DNA of 64,000 nt from Streptomyces sp. BHT-5-2 (GTDB lineage Bacteria; Actinomycetota; Actinomycetes; Streptomycetales; Streptomycetaceae): positions 4,588,001 to 4,652,000 of the forward strand of contig NZ_CP081496.1 of the NCBI RefSeq assembly GCF_019774615.1, in the 5' to 3' direction. The position numbers were made by a program, and so were the translations under genes. Numbering within the stretch: position 1 is the first letter of the stretch; each line of letters starts with the position of its first letter. The notes under the pieces were generated by a model. The model made no database searches. It worked only from the letters and a program-made list of their open reading frames with translations, and had not been told where the DNA came from. Positions 53,541 through 62,229 of this stretch are shown here, piece by piece.

Positions 53541-54776
53541 ATGACGTCGGTCGCACTCCTGGGCCAGATCCTCGACTACGCCAACCGCCCCGACCCGTAT
53601 CCGCTCTACGCCGAGCTCCGCAGGACGCCGGTGGTGCGCGACGAGTCGGGCCCCTATCTGGTCAGTACGTACTGGGAGATCAAGGGCCTGCTGCACGATC
53701 CGCGGGTGAGTTCCGACGCCCGAAATCTGACGCCGGACGCGGCCGCGGCCGTCGGTCACGAGCAGGACCCCGACCTGCCGCCGTCGTTCCTGCTGCTCGA
53801 CCCTCCCGAGCACGACCGGCTGCGACGGCTGGCGATGCGCCCGTTCGGCCCGCCGCACACCCCGCGCCGGGTGTTCGAGATGCACGGCGAGCTGGCCGGG
53901 ATCGTCTCCGGGCTGATCGACGGGCTGCGGGGGCGGGACACGGTCGATCTCGTCGACGACGTCTCGTATCCGTTCCCGGTCACCGTGATCTGCCGGATCC
54001 TGGGCGTGCCGCGCGAGGACGAGTCGCACTTCCACGAGTGGGCCGACACCATCGCCGCCGGTCTGGACCCGATCGGCACGGCCGAGGAACGCGCGGCCAT
54101 GGCGCAGGCGGTCCGGCAGGCCCGGGCCGACCTCGCGCGCTATCTCGCCGAACTGATCGAGGAGCGCCGGCGGGCTCCGCGGGACGACATGCTGTCGGCC
54201 ATGGCCACCGAACACGGCCCGGACGGGCAGCTGTCGCCGGTGGAGATGATCACCACCTCGGTGCTGCTGCTGATCGCCGGTCACGAGACGACGGTCAACC
54301 TCATCACCAACGGCATGCTGACGCTGTTGCGGAACCCGGACGTGCTGAAGCGGCTGCGCGGTGAACCGGGCCTGGTGGTGCCGCTGGTCGAGGAGTTGCT
54401 GCGGTTCGAACCGCCGGTGCAGATGCTGCCGCAGCGCACGACGCTCGCCGACATCGACATCGCCGGGACGGTCATTCCCCAGGGCGCCCCGCTCTTCCTC
54501 ATGGTGGCGTCGGGCAACCGGGACCCGCAGCGCTTCACCGACCCCGACCGGTTCGTCCCCGACCGCCCCGACAACGAGCACCTGGGGTTTGGACATGGGC
54601 TGCACAGTTGTTTCGGGGCTCCGCTCGCCCGTCTGGAGGCACAGCTCGCGCTGACCGAGCTGGTCCGCCGGCTCGACGCCCCGCAGTTGGTCGAGGACCC
54701 GCCCCCGTACCGGCAGAACGCGGTGCTGCGCGGCCCCCGGCATCTGCCGCTCACCATCGGCGGAGTCAGGGACTGA
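53541..54776 (+). CDS. Cytochrome P450
   Basis: A 411-residue bacterial class I P450. The I-helix has AGHETT, the K-helix has EELLRFEPP, and the heme-binding loop FGHGLHSCFGAPLARLE carries the Cys ligand. The ATG at 53541 follows GGAAGGAAAA and lies 53 bases after the reductase. With the two genes upstream it is a complete monooxygenase system for substrate hydroxylation. No biosynthetic genes flank it, so the substrate is unknown; catabolic or resistance roles are possible. Confidence 0.94.
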   Translation: MTSVALLGQILDYANRPDPYPLYAELRRTPVVRDESGPYLVSTYWEIKGLLHDPRVSSDARNLTPDAAAAVGHEQDPDLPPSFLLLDPPEHDRLRRLAMRPFGPPHTPRRVFEMHGELAGIVSGLIDGLRGRDTVDLVDDVSYPFPVTVICRILGVPREDESHFHEWADTIAAGLDPIGTAEERAAMAQAVRQARADLARYLAELIEERRRAPRDDMLSAMATEHGPDGQLSPVEMITTSVLLLIAGHETTVNLITNGMLTLLRNPDVLKRLRGEPGLVVPLVEELLRFEPPVQMLPQRTTLADIDIAGTVIPQGAPLFLMVASGNRDPQRFTDPDRFVPDRPDNEHLGFGHGLHSCFGAPLARLEAQLALTELVRRLDAPQLVEDPPPYRQNAVLRGPRHLPLTIGGVRD

Positions 54777-54782
54777 ACCGCC

Positions 54783-54802
54783 CGGGCGGACCGTTCCGCC
54801 CG
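54783..54802 (+). terminator. Hairpin terminator after P450
   Basis: A perfect 8-bp stem CGGGCGGA/TCCGCCCG with a four-base loop lies six bases after the P450 stop codon and before the convergent membrane-protein gene. Confidence 0.6.
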
Positions 54803-54862
54803 TCCCGGCGGGCGCGCGAAAGCGGAGGCGGGCCCCGGGGATGCAGCGGGTCCGTGCCGGTT

Positions 54863-55567
54863 TCAGAGCCCGGCCGTGGCCACCGGGCCGCGCCGGCCGC
54901 CGTCCCCACGGCGGCGCAGGGCGACCACGAAGACATGCCCGCTGACGGCCAGCATCCACAGCGGGAAGACGAGTTCGAGGTGACTGGTGCCGCCGACGGC
55001 GAAGAGCAGCACCAGCGCGACCAGATAGCCCAGCCAGACCAGCCAACGGGGGAAGAGGCCCAGCTTGTGCCCGATGGTCGTCGTGGACACCACGTACACG
55101 GCCGCCATCCGCGTGGCGTACTGGGTCAGCAGGTCCAGGACGAGATGGCGCCCGTACTGCCAGAGCGCCTGCTCCCCCGCCGAAGCCGCCCCGGTCACCT
55201 CCGTGGCCGCCAGCAGGCTCCCGGTGGTCGCCGCCAGGACGAACAGCATGGCCACGAACAGCAGCCCGCTGCCCAGGAACAGCGTCGCGAAGAACCGGTC
55301 CTCCCCCTCCCCGACGTAGTCCCGCACCGCCCCCATGAACCACAGGAAGAGGATCCCGGCGAACGGCAGCAGGGCCAGTGCGGTCCGCAGGGAGTCCCGC
55401 TGGGAGGTCTCGCGGATCCAGTCGGTGGCGTCCTGGGGGTGCTCGGGCACCGCCAGGCGTACGAGGAGGATGGCGGCGCCCAGCAGCAGCGCGGCGACGA
55501 TCCCGGCCACCGCCGCGATCCGCGGCGCCCGCAGCACCCGGGCCGTGGCCCCGTCGGTCGTTCCCAT
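54863..55567 (-). CDS. Membrane protein of unknown function
   Basis: A 234-residue protein with about six helices. It starts with an Arg-rich cytoplasmic tail and then hydrophobic helices separated by short loops (FAGILFLWFMGAVRDYVGEGEDRFFATLFLGSGLLF; LVWLGYLVALVLLFAV). It resembles generic actinomycete membrane proteins. No transport or catalytic signature was seen. It is convergent with the P450. Confidence 0.75.
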   Translation of the reverse strand: MGTTDGATARVLRAPRIAAVAGIVAALLLGAAILLVRLAVPEHPQDATDWIRETSQRDSLRTALALLPFAGILFLWFMGAVRDYVGEGEDRFFATLFLGSGLLFVAMLFVLAATTGSLLAATEVTGAASAGEQALWQYGRHLVLDLLTQYATRMAAVYVVSTTTIGHKLGLFPRWLVWLGYLVALVLLFAVGGTSHLELVFPLWMLAVSGHVFVVALRRRGDGGRRGPVATAGL

Positions 55568-55747
55568 CCGTTCTCCCGCCGCTCGTCACCGGCGCGCACG
55601 GTCCCGGTGCCACCACGCCTGACTGTCAGTTCTACGACCGGCCGGCGCGGCCCACCGCGCCACCGGTGCCAGTCGGGTGAGACATGTCGGCGCCCGGCAG
55701 CCGGGCTCTCCCGGACGGCGGTGGGGGCCCGCCCGGTGGCGGGCCGC

Positions 55748-56917
55748 TCAGCGGCGGAGCAGGCGGGCGAAGAACGGGGTGCGCTCCGGGCCGGCGTACC
55801 GCAACAGGGCGCCCAGCCCGTCGTCCAAAGGCAGTTGGTGCCGCGGCACCACGACCAGTCCGGCGCCCGTGCGCACCGCGGCCCGGATCACCGCGGCGGG
55901 TGCGGGGTTGCCGCGGAAGACCAGCGCACCGTACGGCCCCAGGGCCACGTCGGACAGGTCGTTCGGCACCGCCCCGGCGGCCGCGTAGAGCTGCCTGACG
56001 AAGGCCAGCGGGACGTTGAGCAGCAGCGTGCCGACCTGGGAGCGGCGCAACGCGGCCAGGACGTGCGGCACTCCCTCCACGGCGCCGTGCCGGCTGGTCC
56101 GGCGTGCCTGGAACAGGTCCAGGCGGACCCGGTCGGTCACACACAGCTGCCCCCGGAACACCGTGGTGAGTTCGCCCTCCATCAGGGCCCGGCCGGGCGG
56201 CGCCGGCCGTCCGTTGCCGCTGCTGGTGACGAGGCGTTTGCGCCAGCGGGTGGCGAGGTGGTCGGCCAGCGTGTCACGGGCCCATGCCGTCCCGCCCAGC
56301 ACGATGGTCTCGGCGTCGGTGTCATGGGCCAGTTCGGCGATGCTGTCGGCGACCGCGCAGGCGCCGTCGAGCCAGTCGGCTGCGGGGCCGCCCATCCGGT
56401 GGCAGGCGCTCGGTGCGACGGCGCTGCTGGGCCACGCCCCTGCCTGGAACGCGACCTCCAGTTCGTCGGCGGGGGCCGCCGGCGGGCGGAGCCGGCCGTG
56501 CACGGTCGCGGCGACGTAGTGGATGTCCGGCGCGCGCTGGACCGCCAGCGGCATCAGGTCCGGCAGCGCGGCGAACACCGCCTCGTCGTGTACCGGCGGC
56601 TCGGGGAGTTCCTCGGTCAGGACCACCTGCCCGTGACTGGCGACGATCGCCTGGCCGTGGCGGCCGGCGATCTCCCGGTCACCGCCCGCGACCGCCGCCA
56701 CGGCGTCCACCGTCGCGGCATCGGCGCCCTGTGCCACCAGTTCCTCGCAGACCTGCCGCCTGCGGAGCGCCAGCGTCCGGACCGGTTCCTCGGCGTCCCG
56801 CGAGGTGTCGAGATACGCACAGGCATACGGGCCCCCGCTCGCGTACACCGCATTCAGGAAGGCCAGTTCCACGATGCCTCCACGCACTGCGATGGTCGGC
56901 CTGTCACCGTTCTTCAT
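55748..56917 (-). CDS. baeRF2-type release-factor-like protein (Rv2629/Balon relative)
   Basis: A 389-residue protein related to bacterial/archaeal eRF1-Pelota proteins. The N-terminal region (GGPYACAYLDTSRDAEEPVRTLALRRRQVCEELVAQGAD, then GGDREIAGRHGQAIVASHGQVVLTEELPEPP) matches the baeRF2 group that includes mycobacterial Rv2629. Recently a related protein, Balon, was found to bind the vacant A-site of hibernating ribosomes. The C-terminal half contains the L7Ae-like domain end (LLLNVPLAFVRQLYAAAGAVPNDL). I infer ribosome-related stress function. Start ATG 56917 lacks a strong ribosome site. Confidence 0.72.
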   Translation of the reverse strand: MKNGDRPTIAVRGGIVELAFLNAVYASGGPYACAYLDTSRDAEEPVRTLALRRRQVCEELVAQGADAATVDAVAAVAGGDREIAGRHGQAIVASHGQVVLTEELPEPPVHDEAVFAALPDLMPLAVQRAPDIHYVAATVHGRLRPPAAPADELEVAFQAGAWPSSAVAPSACHRMGGPAADWLDGACAVADSIAELAHDTDAETIVLGGTAWARDTLADHLATRWRKRLVTSSGNGRPAPPGRALMEGELTTVFRGQLCVTDRVRLDLFQARRTSRHGAVEGVPHVLAALRRSQVGTLLLNVPLAFVRQLYAAAGAVPNDLSDVALGPYGALVFRGNPAPAAVIRAAVRTGAGLVVVPRHQLPLDDGLGALLRYAGPERTPFFARLLRR

Positions 56918-57006
56918 TCCAGTACAGCCCCAAGGCACCGGGCCCGCGCGCCGAGGCCGGACGGGCCCGGTGGGCAGGAACATCCGCGGTCCGCGACCGC
57001 CCGGCG

Positions 57007-57720
57007 TCAGACCCGCCCGGACGATCGGGGCAGCCGGGCCGCGGCCGCCTCCAGCAACAGCTCCAACGCGTACGGATAGCCGCTGTGCCGCATCTCGGCG
57101 GCCAGCCGGGGCGCGGTGGCCGCGATGTGGGGGTGCGTGTCGGCCGCCAGATGTCCGTAGGCGGCCTGCCAGACATCCTGGTCGGCCGCCTTGGCGGCGG
57201 CGGGCAGGGCCGCGGCCGCCGCGTCCAGGGCCGCGAACCCCAGGCTCTGGTCGACGAAGGCGTGATAGATCCGCACCGCTTCCGGATCCGGGAAACCCGC
57301 CCCGCGGAGCACCCCGAGGATCGCCTCGACGGCCCGGATCTCGTGCGTCCGGCCGGTGGTCCGGTGGGCGGCCAGCAGCGCCGCCTGGGGATGTGCCTGG
57401 TACGACCGGTGGATGCGCGACCCGATCGCGCGCAGGTCGGCGCGCCAGTCACCGGTGGGCCGCCAACCGTGCTGGGCGCGCCCGATCAACTCGTCGGCCA
57501 GGGCGAGCAGAAGGTCGTCGGTGTTGCGGAAGTACCGGTAGACGGCGCTGGGGTCGGCGCCGAGCGCGGCGCCCAACCGCCGCACCGTCAGCGCCTCGGC
57601 GCCGTGTTGGGCGACCAGCCGCAGCGCGGTGTCGACGATCAACTGCCCGGAGAGGACGACGCCTTGCCTGGTCGGCCTGCGGCGCCGCCGCTGCGGCTCG
57701 GGAACCACTCGCTCGGCCAT
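57007..57720 (-). CDS. TetR-family regulator
   Basis: A 237-residue TetR/AcrR protein. The HTH is ALTVRRLGAALGADPSAVYRYFRNTDDLL, followed by a helical ligand domain with tetracyclin-repressor-like C-terminal features. It is divergent from the permease/amidohydrolase genes and a palindrome lies between them, suggesting it represses those genes. The ligand may be the permease substrate. Confidence 0.87.
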   Translation of the reverse strand: MAERVVPEPQRRRRRPTRQGVVLSGQLIVDTALRLVAQHGAEALTVRRLGAALGADPSAVYRYFRNTDDLLLALADELIGRAQHGWRPTGDWRADLRAIGSRIHRSYQAHPQAALLAAHRTTGRTHEIRAVEAILGVLRGAGFPDPEAVRIYHAFVDQSLGFAALDAAAAALPAAAKAADQDVWQAAYGHLAADTHPHIAATAPRLAAEMRHSGYPYALELLLEAAAARLPRSSGRV

Positions 57721-57732
57721 GGCCCGCACCTT

Positions 57733-57745
57733 ATGACAACGTCAT
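57733..57745. promoter_or_regulatory. Candidate TetR operator
   Basis: ATGAC-N3-GTCAT is a perfect 5-bp-arm palindrome between the divergent tetR and permease genes, close to the tetR start. Confidence 0.5.
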
Positions 57746-57751
57746 TGACGT

Positions 57752-59347
57752 GTGAAGGAGGTGCGGGCTTTCATTTCCAGCCAACCGGCCGCCCGGTCGG
57801 ATCTCCCTCACGAGTACGGCGGTGATCCATTGACAAGCAACGTCACGGGCACGGGCACGGGCCCACAGCACGGAACGCCGCCCGGGCACCGCCCGGCCGC
57901 CATGGAACGGTCGCTCGGGGTCGGCGGCGCGGTGGTGCTCGCGGCGTCCAGCACCGCGGCCACCAGCAGCATCGGCATCGGACTGGGCCTGCTGGCCGGG
58001 GTCGTCGGCCTGCACCTGCCGGCGCTCATGCTGCTGGCCTTCCTGCCGGTGCTCGCCATCGCCGGCGCGTACGGGCGCCTCAACCGCGTCGACCCCGACG
58101 CCGGCAGCAGCTACCGCTGGGTGGGCCGCACCCTCAACCCCTGGCTGGGCTTCCTGACCGGCTGGGTCAACGTCGTCGGCACCGTCGTCTTCATGGCCTA
58201 CACCACCGCCGTCACCGGCTCGGCGGTCCTCCAACTCCTCGGCGAGGCCGGCCTGGTCCGCATCGGCCGCCTGGCGCTCGACCCGGACTCCACCCTCCAG
58301 TCGACCCTCATCGGCCTGGCCGTCCTGATCGCCGCCGCCCTGGTCGCCGTCCGCGGGCTCGACCTCGCCGCCCGGCTCCAGCGGTACCTGCTGGTCTTCG
58401 AGTACGCGGTGCTGCTCGGCTTCTGCGGATACGGCCTGGTCGCCGGCGACCAGCCGTTCTCGGCCGAGTGGTTCGACCCGTTCGCGCTGCCCTCGGCGCA
58501 GGCGCTCGCCCAGGGCATGGTGCTGGCGGTGTTCTGCTACTGGGGCTTCGAGTCGGTCTTCAGCGTCGGCGAGGAGGTCCACGACGCCCGGGACGCCTCA
58601 CGCGGCGGCTTCATCGCCCTCACGGCCATGATGCTGCTCTTCCTCCTCGCCGGAACGGCCTTCCAACGGGTGCTGCCGCTGGGCGAACTGGCCGACAACG
58701 GCGCGCACGGCCTGACGTACTTCGGCGCGAAACTGGCCCGACAGCCGTTCGCCGCCCTGCCGTTGATCGCCCTGACCTTCTCGGCGGCGGCCTCCCTCCA
58801 GGCCGCGGTCGTCCCCACGGCCCGCGGGATGTACGCGATGGGCCGCGACGGCACCGTCGGCCGGGTGTGGACCCGGCTGCACCCACGCCACCGCACCCCG
58901 GCCGCGGGCACCCTGCTGATCACCGCGATCGCCGTCGTCCTCGCCGTGCTGTCGCTGGTCATCCCCACCGTCGGTGCGCTGATCTCCGCCGCGGTCAACG
59001 CCATCGGGATCGTCGTCGCGCTGTACTACGCGCTCACCGCCGTCGCCGCCGCGGTCCGCTTCCGCCCACTGCTGCGCACCGCCCCCGCAGAGGCGCTGCG
59101 GGTGGTCGTCGCACCGCTGCTCGGCGCGCTCGTCCTGCTCGCCGTCGGCGGATATCTCGTCTGGGACTTCTCCCGCTCGGCGGACCACTTCGAACTCTCC
59201 GCAGACAACGGCTGGTTCGAGCTGTCGGCGGTCGCGTTCGTGATCGTATCCGGCCTGCCGGCCGCCGCCTGGGCCCGCTGGCACCGCCGCGCCCCGTACT
59301 TCCTGCCACGAACCGACGAGGATCTCCCCGCACGCCCGACCGACTGA
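57752..59347 (+). CDS. APC-family amino-acid permease
   Basis: A permease of 531 residues from the GTG at 57752, with about 12 transmembrane helices. The TM1 region reads GVGGAVVLAASSTAATSSIGIGLGLLAG; later segments include SSYRWVGRTLNPWLGFLTGW and GFESVFSVGEEVHDARDASRGG, as in the APC superfamily of amino-acid transporters. An optimal ribosome site AAGGAGGTG (57755-57763) is followed nine bases later by an in-frame ATT (57773), so translation may start there rather than at the overlapping GTG. It is followed by an amidohydrolase, likely in one operon. Confidence 0.85.
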   Translation: MKEVRAFISSQPAARSDLPHEYGGDPLTSNVTGTGTGPQHGTPPGHRPAAMERSLGVGGAVVLAASSTAATSSIGIGLGLLAGVVGLHLPALMLLAFLPVLAIAGAYGRLNRVDPDAGSSYRWVGRTLNPWLGFLTGWVNVVGTVVFMAYTTAVTGSAVLQLLGEAGLVRIGRLALDPDSTLQSTLIGLAVLIAAALVAVRGLDLAARLQRYLLVFEYAVLLGFCGYGLVAGDQPFSAEWFDPFALPSAQALAQGMVLAVFCYWGFESVFSVGEEVHDARDASRGGFIALTAMMLLFLLAGTAFQRVLPLGELADNGAHGLTYFGAKLARQPFAALPLIALTFSAAASLQAAVVPTARGMYAMGRDGTVGRVWTRLHPRHRTPAAGTLLITAIAVVLAVLSLVIPTVGALISAAVNAIGIVVALYYALTAVAAAVRFRPLLRTAPAEALRVVVAPLLGALVLLAVGGYLVWDFSRSADHFELSADNGWFELSAVAFVIVSGLPAAAWARWHRRAPYFLPRTDEDLPARPTD

Positions 59348-59436
59348 CCGCCCACCGGACACCTCGCCACACCAACCACCCCAGCCCACCGACCCGACCT
59401 GCCCCGACCCGACCCGACCCGACTGGAGAACAACCC

Positions 59437-61077
59437 ATGCCCAAGGCCGACCTGGTCTTCACCCACGGCCCCGTGCACACCGGAGACCCCGCCCGCACCC
59501 GGGCGAGCAGCCTCGCCGTCACCGGCGAGCGGATCGCCGCCGTCGGCCACGACGAGGTCCGGGAACTGATCGGCCCCGGAACCGAAGTCGTCGACCTCAG
59601 CGGCAAGTTGCTGCTGCCCGGCTTCCAGGACGCCCACATCCACGCCGTCTTCGGCGGCCTGGAACTCGCCGAGTGCGACCTCACCGGAACGACCGGCGTC
59701 GATGCGTACCTGCGGCGGATCCGCGAGTTCGCCGACGCCCACCCCGAGCGCAGCTGGGTCACCGGCGGCGGCTGGTCCCTGGAGAGCTTCGCCGGCGGCC
59801 TGCCGACCCGCCGACTCCTCGACTCCGTGGTGCCCGACCGCCCCGTCTACCTCCCCAACCGCGACCACCACGGTGCCTGGGTCAACACCCGCGCGCTCGA
59901 ACTGGCCGGCCTCACCAAGGACACCCCCGACCCCTCCGACGGCCGGATCGAGCGCGAGAGCGACGGCACCCCCAGCGGCGTACTCCAGGAAGGCGCCACC
60001 GCCCTGATCACCGGGCTGATGCCGCAGCGCACCGCCGCCGACCGCCTGGCCGGCCTGCTGCGCGCCCAGGAACTGCTGCACTCCCTGGGCGTCACCGGCT
60101 GGCAGGACGCACTGCTCGGCGCCTTCCACGGGCAGGCCGACCCGTCGGACGCCTATCTGACCGCCGCCCGCGCGGGCACGCTGTCCGCCCGCGTCACCGG
60201 AGCGCTCTGGTGGGACCGCGCCCGCGGCGCCGAGCAGATCCCCGAACTCAGCGTCCGCCGCAGGGAGTTGACGCACGGCCGGTTCCGCGCGAGCTCGGTC
60301 AAGATCATGCAGGACGGCATCGCCGAGAACTTCACCGCCGCCATGACCAGCCCCTACCTCGACGCCTGCGGCTGCGCGACCGCCAACACCGGACTGAGCT
60401 TCGTGGACCCGGCGGCACTCCGCGACCACGTCACCGCGCTCGACGCACTGGACTTCCAGGTCCACTTCCACGCCCTCGGCGACCGCGCGGTCCGCGAGGC
60501 CCTGGACGCCATCGAGGCGGCCCATACGGCCAACGGCCGCCGCACCGCCCGGCACCACCTCGCCCACCTCCAGGTCGTCCACCCCGACGACCTGCCCCGC
60601 TTCGCCCGGCTCGGCGCCGTCGCCAACATCCAGCCGCTCTGGGCCGCCCACGAACCGCAGATGGACGAACTGACCATCCCCTTCCTCGGCCCCGAACGCG
60701 CCGCCTGGCAGTACCCCTTCGGCTCCCTCCTGCGGGCCGGCGCCACCCTCGCGGCCGGCAGCGACTGGCCCGTCAGCAGCCCCGATCCGCTCGCCGGCCT
60801 GCACGTCGCCGTGAACCGGCGGGAACCCGACAGCACCGACGACCGGATCTTCCTCCCCGAACAGCGCCTCGACCTCACCACCGCCGTCGCCGCCTACACC
60901 GCCGGCGCCGCCCACGTCAACGGCCACGACGACGCCGGCACCCTCCAGGCCGGCCACCTCGCCGACCTGGTGGTCCTCGACCGCGACATCTTCACCGCCC
61001 CGCCCGAGGACATCGCCCGTGCCAAGGTCCTCCAGACATACGTCGGCGGAACCCGCGTCTACACGGCGACCACCTGA
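59437..61077 (+). CDS. YtcJ-type amidohydrolase
   Basis: A 546-residue metal-dependent amidohydrolase (amidohydrolase_3 group). The N-terminal beta sandwich precedes metal-binding LLPGFQDAHIH; other metal-site parts are HFHALGDRAVREALDAIEAAHT, RHHLAHLQVVHPDDLPR and GSDWPVSSPDPLAGL. The ATG at 59437 follows GGAGAAC. It follows the permease by 89 bases. It could hydrolyse a transported amide, for example an N-acyl amino acid. A short GACCC tandem repeat lies between the two genes. Confidence 0.9.
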   Translation: MPKADLVFTHGPVHTGDPARTRASSLAVTGERIAAVGHDEVRELIGPGTEVVDLSGKLLLPGFQDAHIHAVFGGLELAECDLTGTTGVDAYLRRIREFADAHPERSWVTGGGWSLESFAGGLPTRRLLDSVVPDRPVYLPNRDHHGAWVNTRALELAGLTKDTPDPSDGRIERESDGTPSGVLQEGATALITGLMPQRTAADRLAGLLRAQELLHSLGVTGWQDALLGAFHGQADPSDAYLTAARAGTLSARVTGALWWDRARGAEQIPELSVRRRELTHGRFRASSVKIMQDGIAENFTAAMTSPYLDACGCATANTGLSFVDPAALRDHVTALDALDFQVHFHALGDRAVREALDAIEAAHTANGRRTARHHLAHLQVVHPDDLPRFARLGAVANIQPLWAAHEPQMDELTIPFLGPERAAWQYPFGSLLRAGATLAAGSDWPVSSPDPLAGLHVAVNRREPDSTDDRIFLPEQRLDLTTAVAAYTAGAAHVNGHDDAGTLQAGHLADLVVLDRDIFTAPPEDIARAKVLQTYVGGTRVYTATT

Positions 61078-61090
61078 CCCCACCAGGCAC

Positions 61091-61120
61091 GGCTGCCGGA
61101 CCGGCCCCGCCCCGGCAGCC
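61091..61120 (+). terminator. Hairpin terminator after amidohydrolase
   Basis: A perfect 9-bp stem GGCTGCCGG/CCGGCAGCC (61091-61099 with 61112-61120) lies 13 bases after the stop codon. Confidence 0.6.
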
Positions 61121-61215
61121 ACGCCTCTCCCCTCCCCCTCTCAACGCGCACGATCGGGCCGGAGCTGGTCTGCTGGATTGCGGGGACCGTCGCGCTCCAC
61201 GCAGGAGTGAGCCAG

Positions 61216-61359
61216 ATGCCGACACGCCGGAATCCGCAGGTCAGCGCCAAGATTCAGGGCACCGCCGAGAAGCCCGCCAGGGCCCTCGCCGCACCACCGG
61301 GATCACCTACCGTGACCATGGCCGCGCCCCTTCGCCACTCCCGATCTCCCCGGACCTGA
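61216..61359 (+). CDS. Possible small protein upstream of GPP34
   Basis: A 47-codon ORF starting at ATG 61216 after CAGGAG. It ends three bases before the GPP34 start. The product is basic and Ala/Pro-rich with no motif. It may act to couple translation of GPP34, whose own ribosome site is weak. Confidence 0.3.
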   Translation: MPTRRNPQVSAKIQGTAEKPARALAAPPGSPTVTMAAPLRHSRSPRT

Positions 61360-61362
61360 CCC

Positions 61363-61977
61363 ATGACCACCGCACGGGACCTGATGCTCACCGCCCTGGA
61401 CGTGGCGCCCGGCCGCCCCCCGGAACAAGGCAACCTGTCCCTCGCGCTCGCCGGTGCCGAGGTCCTCGACCTCCTGGAAGCCCAGGCCGTCACCCTGGAC
61501 GACGAGCGCATCCTGCCGGGCTACCGCCCCACCACCGACGACCCCCTGCTGGCCCGGGCCGTCGCGTCACTGCTCCGCGAGCCGCCGTACGAGTCGGTCG
61601 ACGACTGGCTGTGGCGCCGGGGCCGCGGCCTGTCCGGAACCTATCTGACGACGCTGGAGGCCGAAGGGCTGCTCAGCCGGGAGCGCCGGCGCGGGATCCC
61701 CTTCCGGGGCGGCCACATCGTGCTGGCCGACTCCCCGGCCCGGCGCGATGCGGCACGGCGCCGGACCTCGCAGGAGCCCGTCCTGACCGCCCTCACCACC
61801 GCCCTCGGGCTCGGCGGAGCGGACCCGGGCGCCACCGCCGACTCCCCGAGCGTGGACGACAACGGCGTGGACACCGTGCTCGCCGCCGTGCACAACGCCC
61901 TGATGCAACTGGAGGGCCTCCGCCAACGACGCGCCATCGAACAGGCCGCCTTCGACAACATCTGGCGCGGCGACTGA
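61363..61977 (+). CDS. GPP34 (GOLPH3/Vps74-like) protein
   Basis: A 204-residue GPP34-domain protein. Typical features are the start TARDLMLTALD, LSLALAGAEVLDLLEAQAV, and the beta-hairpin region in which EAEGLLSRERRRGIPFRG appears. Eukaryotic GOLPH3 binds phosphoinositides on Golgi membranes; roles in actinomycetes are not well known but the family is abundant. It is 250 bases upstream of the IS110 transposase start. Confidence 0.87.
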   Translation: MTTARDLMLTALDVAPGRPPEQGNLSLALAGAEVLDLLEAQAVTLDDERILPGYRPTTDDPLLARAVASLLREPPYESVDDWLWRRGRGLSGTYLTTLEAEGLLSRERRRGIPFRGGHIVLADSPARRDAARRRTSQEPVLTALTTALGLGGADPGATADSPSVDDNGVDTVLAAVHNALMQLEGLRQRRAIEQAAFDNIWRGD

Positions 61978-62010
61978 CCACACCGACCGCCCCCCCATTA
62001 CCTTCTTGGT

Positions 62011-62229
62011 GGCCCCGCAATGGGGCGCCCGGCCTTCGGAGTTGGCATGACTTTCTCCCCCTGTCGAACGTATGGCCTGGGGGGTGGTGTCACCGGCTCC
62101 GGAGGCATCGACAGACCGCTGATTAGGGGCATGACCACCGGCTTGTCCGCAGGTCGGGAGGCTCTTCGTAATGTGGATGTGGCGATCGGTGCCGTGGGAC
62201 GGCCGGGCGGGAACGACCAGAGGACGCAC
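62011..62229 (+). ncRNA. Candidate IS110 bridge RNA region
   Basis: The untranslated region before the transposase holds stems: GGCCCC with GGGGCG-type pairing near 62011-62028, GGTGGT (62083-62088) with ACCACC (62134-62139), and a CTCCGGAG self-palindrome near 62097. IS110 elements of the IS621 type express a two-loop bridge RNA from this position. The two specificity loops could not be defined by eye. Confidence 0.4.

Noticed and set aside
59385..59425. GACCC tandem repeats between permease and amidohydrolase
   Set aside because: Short low-complexity repeat in a small intergenic gap. It could be slippage, but I see no regulatory pattern.
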